DNA from: Treponema sp.
Lineage (GTDB): Bacteria > Spirochaetota > Spirochaetia > Treponematales > Breznakiellaceae
DNA: 60,383 nucleotides
Assembly: GCA_009788065.1 (NCBI GenBank)
Contig: WQSF01000006.1
Span: forward strand, 1 to 60,383
Reading direction: 5' to 3'
The notes under the pieces are model-generated. The model searched no databases. It was not told where the DNA came from and saw nothing but the letters and a program-made list of their open reading frames with translations. The stretch's first letter is position 1. Each line of letters begins with the position of its first letter. Shown in pieces: positions 58,847 to 60,383 of this stretch. The translations under genes were made by a program, and so were the position numbers.

Positions 58847-59209
58847 ATGCCCTGGCGTTTAATAATTGCTATAATTGTTTTTATTATTTTTATGATATTT
58901 GCCGCTTTCAATTTAGATGATGCCAACAGATGCAATATCAGTTTCGGTTTTAAAGAGATAGAAAGTGTCCCTGTATTTTTAACTGTATTTTTCTCTTTTG
59001 TTACAGGATTTATCTGCGCGACGCCTTTGATTCTGCATATAAGAAAAAAACACGATGATAAACCGGCAAAAGCAAAGGCGAAGAAAAAAGCCGCTGATGA
59101 ACCCGCGGATATGGATTTTATTGAACCTGAAGCGGATGATAATATTAAACAGGACGCTCTTTCTGCAAGAGAAAGATTTTTTGCAAAGAGGCGCGGCGGT
59201 AAAAAATGA
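58847..59209 (+). CDS. LapA-domain membrane protein
   Basis: This 120-residue protein resembles LapA (lipopolysaccharide-assembly-protein-A domain, formerly DUF1049). It has two transmembrane segments (about 4-22 and 44-63) separated by a short loop containing LDDANRCNISFGF. The second segment ends in a cytoplasmic LILHIRKKH junction, followed by a charged tail rich in Lys, Ala and acidic residues (about 70-120). GTGAGG precedes the ATG. Its last 4 bases overlap the start of the SPOR-domain gene, so the two are translationally coupled. Spirochaetes of this type often lack LPS, so the domain name need not reflect its role. Confidence 0.72.
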   Translation: MPWRLIIAIIVFIIFMIFAAFNLDDANRCNISFGFKEIESVPVFLTVFFSFVTGFICATPLILHIRKKHDDKPAKAKAKKKAADEPADMDFIEPEADDNIKQDALSARERFFAKRRGGKK

Positions 59210-60219
59210 GCAGATTTTTCGCTGTCATGCTAGCGGTTATATTATGCTCATTCTTTCCGTTTACGGTTTTTGCGCAGACAGGTCTTTCACTTGAAGCGGA
59301 AATAAAAAATCTGGAAACAGCCGCTGTCGGGAAGGATATTCCGCCTGCCGGGAGACACGATACTCTTGTACGTCTTGCGCGTCTTCGCCAGCTCTCCGGC
59401 AATATCGAAGGCGCGGCAAGAAGCTGGTTCGAAGCTGCAGGTGCGATCCCGGGCAGAGTAGACGATGACGCTCTTTTATCCTGCGCGTACTGTCTTGCCG
59501 CGATGGGCGAATGGGAAAGAGCGGCTACAGCGCTCGAACCGTTGTTGGCAAAATACGCGCGGGCGCGTTTTTTAAACACAAGCATAAAGGCGATTAAAAC
59601 AGGCGATCTGTCAGAACTCGCCGCGCTCGCCGACAATGCGGAATATTCTCAATTAAAACACGAGATTCTTTTTATATTATGGAAATTATCTGACGGCGCG
59701 CGCGCCGCGTTAACAACGGAAGAGTCTTCGCCTTTTCAATTAGGCGGCGGCGCTCAAATGTGGCGCCAGCGTTTAATTGCAGAATTCCCCCTGACAACCG
59801 AAGGCCGCCTGGCTGCGGCTGAAACATCTTCTTCAATCGCGATCCGTCTAAGCGCCTTCTGGCTTTTCGCAGGCGGTTTAGATTCACTGCCTCTCGCTGC
59901 CGCCCCGGCGCCTGGAAATATTCCGTCAGCGGCGCAACCGGCTTCTGTTACCAAAACGCCTCCTGTCGAACAGCCAAAAATAACGCCTGCTCCCGCCTTG
60001 GCTGCCTCTATTCGTTTTCAAACAGGTGTTTTTGGCCGTGAGTCAAACGCACAGGCGCAAATCACCAATCTTCAAAAAGCCGGTTTTACCGCGGCGATTG
60101 AACAGCGAAATGTAAACGGAAACCAAATGTGGGCGGTTACAGTTCCTGCCGGAGCGGATCAAACGAAAACTGCGGCCGCTCTGCGCTCCGCCGGGTTCGA
60201 TTCCTTCCTAATCAAATAG
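59206..60219 (+). CDS. Exported SPOR-domain protein with TPR-like region
   Basis: This 337-residue protein has a signal peptide (about 1-23; ends TVFAQ). The first half is helical with TPR-like features (LVRLARLRQLSGNIEGAARSW, CAYCLAAMGEWERAATALEP). A Pro/Ala-rich linker follows (about 228-265; APAPGNIPSAAQPASV). The C-terminal 70 or so residues form a SPOR domain (IRFQTGVFGRESNAQAQITNL, then LQKAGFTAAIEQRNVNGNQMW, WAVTVPAG and AALRSAGFDSFLI). SPOR domains bind peptidoglycan stripped of stem peptides at division sites, so a septal or cell-wall role is likely. The start overlaps the LapA-like gene by 4 bp. A perfect terminator overlaps its stop codon. Confidence 0.85.
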   Translation: MSRFFAVMLAVILCSFFPFTVFAQTGLSLEAEIKNLETAAVGKDIPPAGRHDTLVRLARLRQLSGNIEGAARSWFEAAGAIPGRVDDDALLSCAYCLAAMGEWERAATALEPLLAKYARARFLNTSIKAIKTGDLSELAALADNAEYSQLKHEILFILWKLSDGARAALTTEESSPFQLGGGAQMWRQRLIAEFPLTTEGRLAAAETSSSIAIRLSAFWLFAGGLDSLPLAAAPAPGNIPSAAQPASVTKTPPVEQPKITPAPALAASIRFQTGVFGRESNAQAQITNLQKAGFTAAIEQRNVNGNQMWAVTVPAGADQTKTAAALRSAGFDSFLIK

Positions 60220-60232
60220 TAGGAAGGATTTT
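60202..60232 (+). terminator. Rho-independent terminator after the SPOR gene
   Basis: TCCTTCCTA (60202-60210) and TAGGAAGGA (60220-60228) form a perfect 9-bp stem with a 9-base loop, followed by TTTTG. The stem begins inside the coding sequence, and the TAG stop codon (60217-60219) lies in the loop. Confidence 0.75.
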
Positions 60233-60272
60233 GCTGCAAACCATAGGGTTGGTAAAAAACATATCTCCCCTA

Positions 60273-60301
60273 TTGACATTTTATTTGGAAAAATGTAAAT
60301 T
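60273..60301 (+). promoter_or_regulatory. Consensus-like promoter for the truncated terminal gene
   Basis: TTGACA (60273-60278), a 17-bp spacer and TAAATT (60296-60301) predict a start near 60308, one base before the GTG at 60309. This is another apparent leaderless unit. Confidence 0.6.
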
Positions 60302-60308
60302 TATTATA

Positions 60309-60383
60309 GTGACAAGATTAAGCGCCATATTAGCCCAAATATCCCGTTTTCTTGCATCTGGATTAAACATACCCCCCCCCCCC
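60309..60383 (+). CDS. 5' fragment of an open reading frame, cut by the window end
   Basis: GTG at 60309 opens a frame that runs 25 codons to the end of the window without a stop: it begins MTRLSAILAQISRFLASGLN and ends in a Pro run encoded by the terminal C tract. A hydrophobic stretch near the N-terminus could be part of a signal or membrane segment, but it is too short to judge. Support comes mainly from the well-placed promoter, whose predicted start falls at this GTG. No family can be named. If the C tract is real, its length would set the reading frame downstream. Confidence 0.4.
   Translation, partial: MTRLSAILAQISRFLASGLNIPPPP
60372..60383 (+). repeat. Homopolymer C tract at the window end
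   Basis: Twelve consecutive C residues form the last bases. This may be a true poly-C/G tract at which assembly stopped, or an artefact of sequencing (poly-G read-through seen on the other strand). Nothing beyond it is visible. Confidence 0.6.

Overview
The window looks like a chromosomal segment of a spirochaete, most likely a Treponema or a close relative. The best marker is a P83/100-family protein (40513-42066), an antigen family known from Borrelia and treponemes. Many envelope proteins carry PEGA, SUMF1, HEAT or FlgD-like modules of the kind common in treponemes. Base composition is moderately AT-rich. I see no rRNA, tRNA, CRISPR array, phage or insertion sequence. The last 12 bases are a pure C run, so the sequence probably stops at a contig break.

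Layout. 1-6361: a division-type coiled-coil protein, smpB, a PEGA/SUMF1 membrane protein, a PEGA protein, a LysM-M23 peptidase, a small ferredoxin, a membrane protein and an NAD(P)-binding epimerase. 6362-16638: a leader with two strong hairpins and a 3348-residue exported repeat protein. 16663-20334: era, thrH, birA, a small charged protein and an ArsP-type permease. 20385-32720: an esterase, three related hybrid histidine kinases, kdgK and uxaC, suggesting hexuronate sensing and catabolism. 32782-38570: a cyclase-like membrane protein, an LpoB-like plus COG3014-type lipoprotein pair, rsmE and a zincin. 38739-42876: a cysteine desulfurase, a NifU-type scaffold, P83/100 and a VapBC-like toxin-antitoxin pair. 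42896-51140: a PQQ-HEAT protein, an RNA uridine methyltransferase, two alpha/beta hydrolases, a poly(A)-polymerase-type enzyme, a P-loop/Asp23 fusion, a HEAT protein and a lipoprotein. 51232-60219: coaD, rpmF, acpP, rnc, an RNA ligase paired with a CCA-adding enzyme, thiN, folD, miaB, a LapA-like protein and a SPOR protein. 60309-60383: the first 25 codons of another gene.

No stretch longer than 300 bases lacks a gene; the two longest gaps (6362-6591 and 23744-24016) are described below.

Four observations stand out. (1) Many genes have a sigma70-type -10 box ending 5-9 bases before the start codon and no Shine-Dalgarno site, which predicts widespread leaderless mRNAs. Some come from very compact divergent promoters: thrH/birA share a 20-bp gap, and rsmE and its neighbour share overlapping -35 boxes. 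(2) The giant protein contains four diverged copies of a module of about 130 residues with a Cys and a D/N-R-x-H/C-x-H signature. (3) A DraRnl-like RNA ligase sits in an apparent operon with the CCA-adding enzyme, suggesting an RNA-repair unit. (4) rnc has no in-frame ATG, GTG or TTG upstream of its conserved N-terminus; a CTG after a good Shine-Dalgarno site, at the base of a GC-rich hairpin, is the likely start.

All functional calls rest on motif recognition from memory; no database search or folding program was run.
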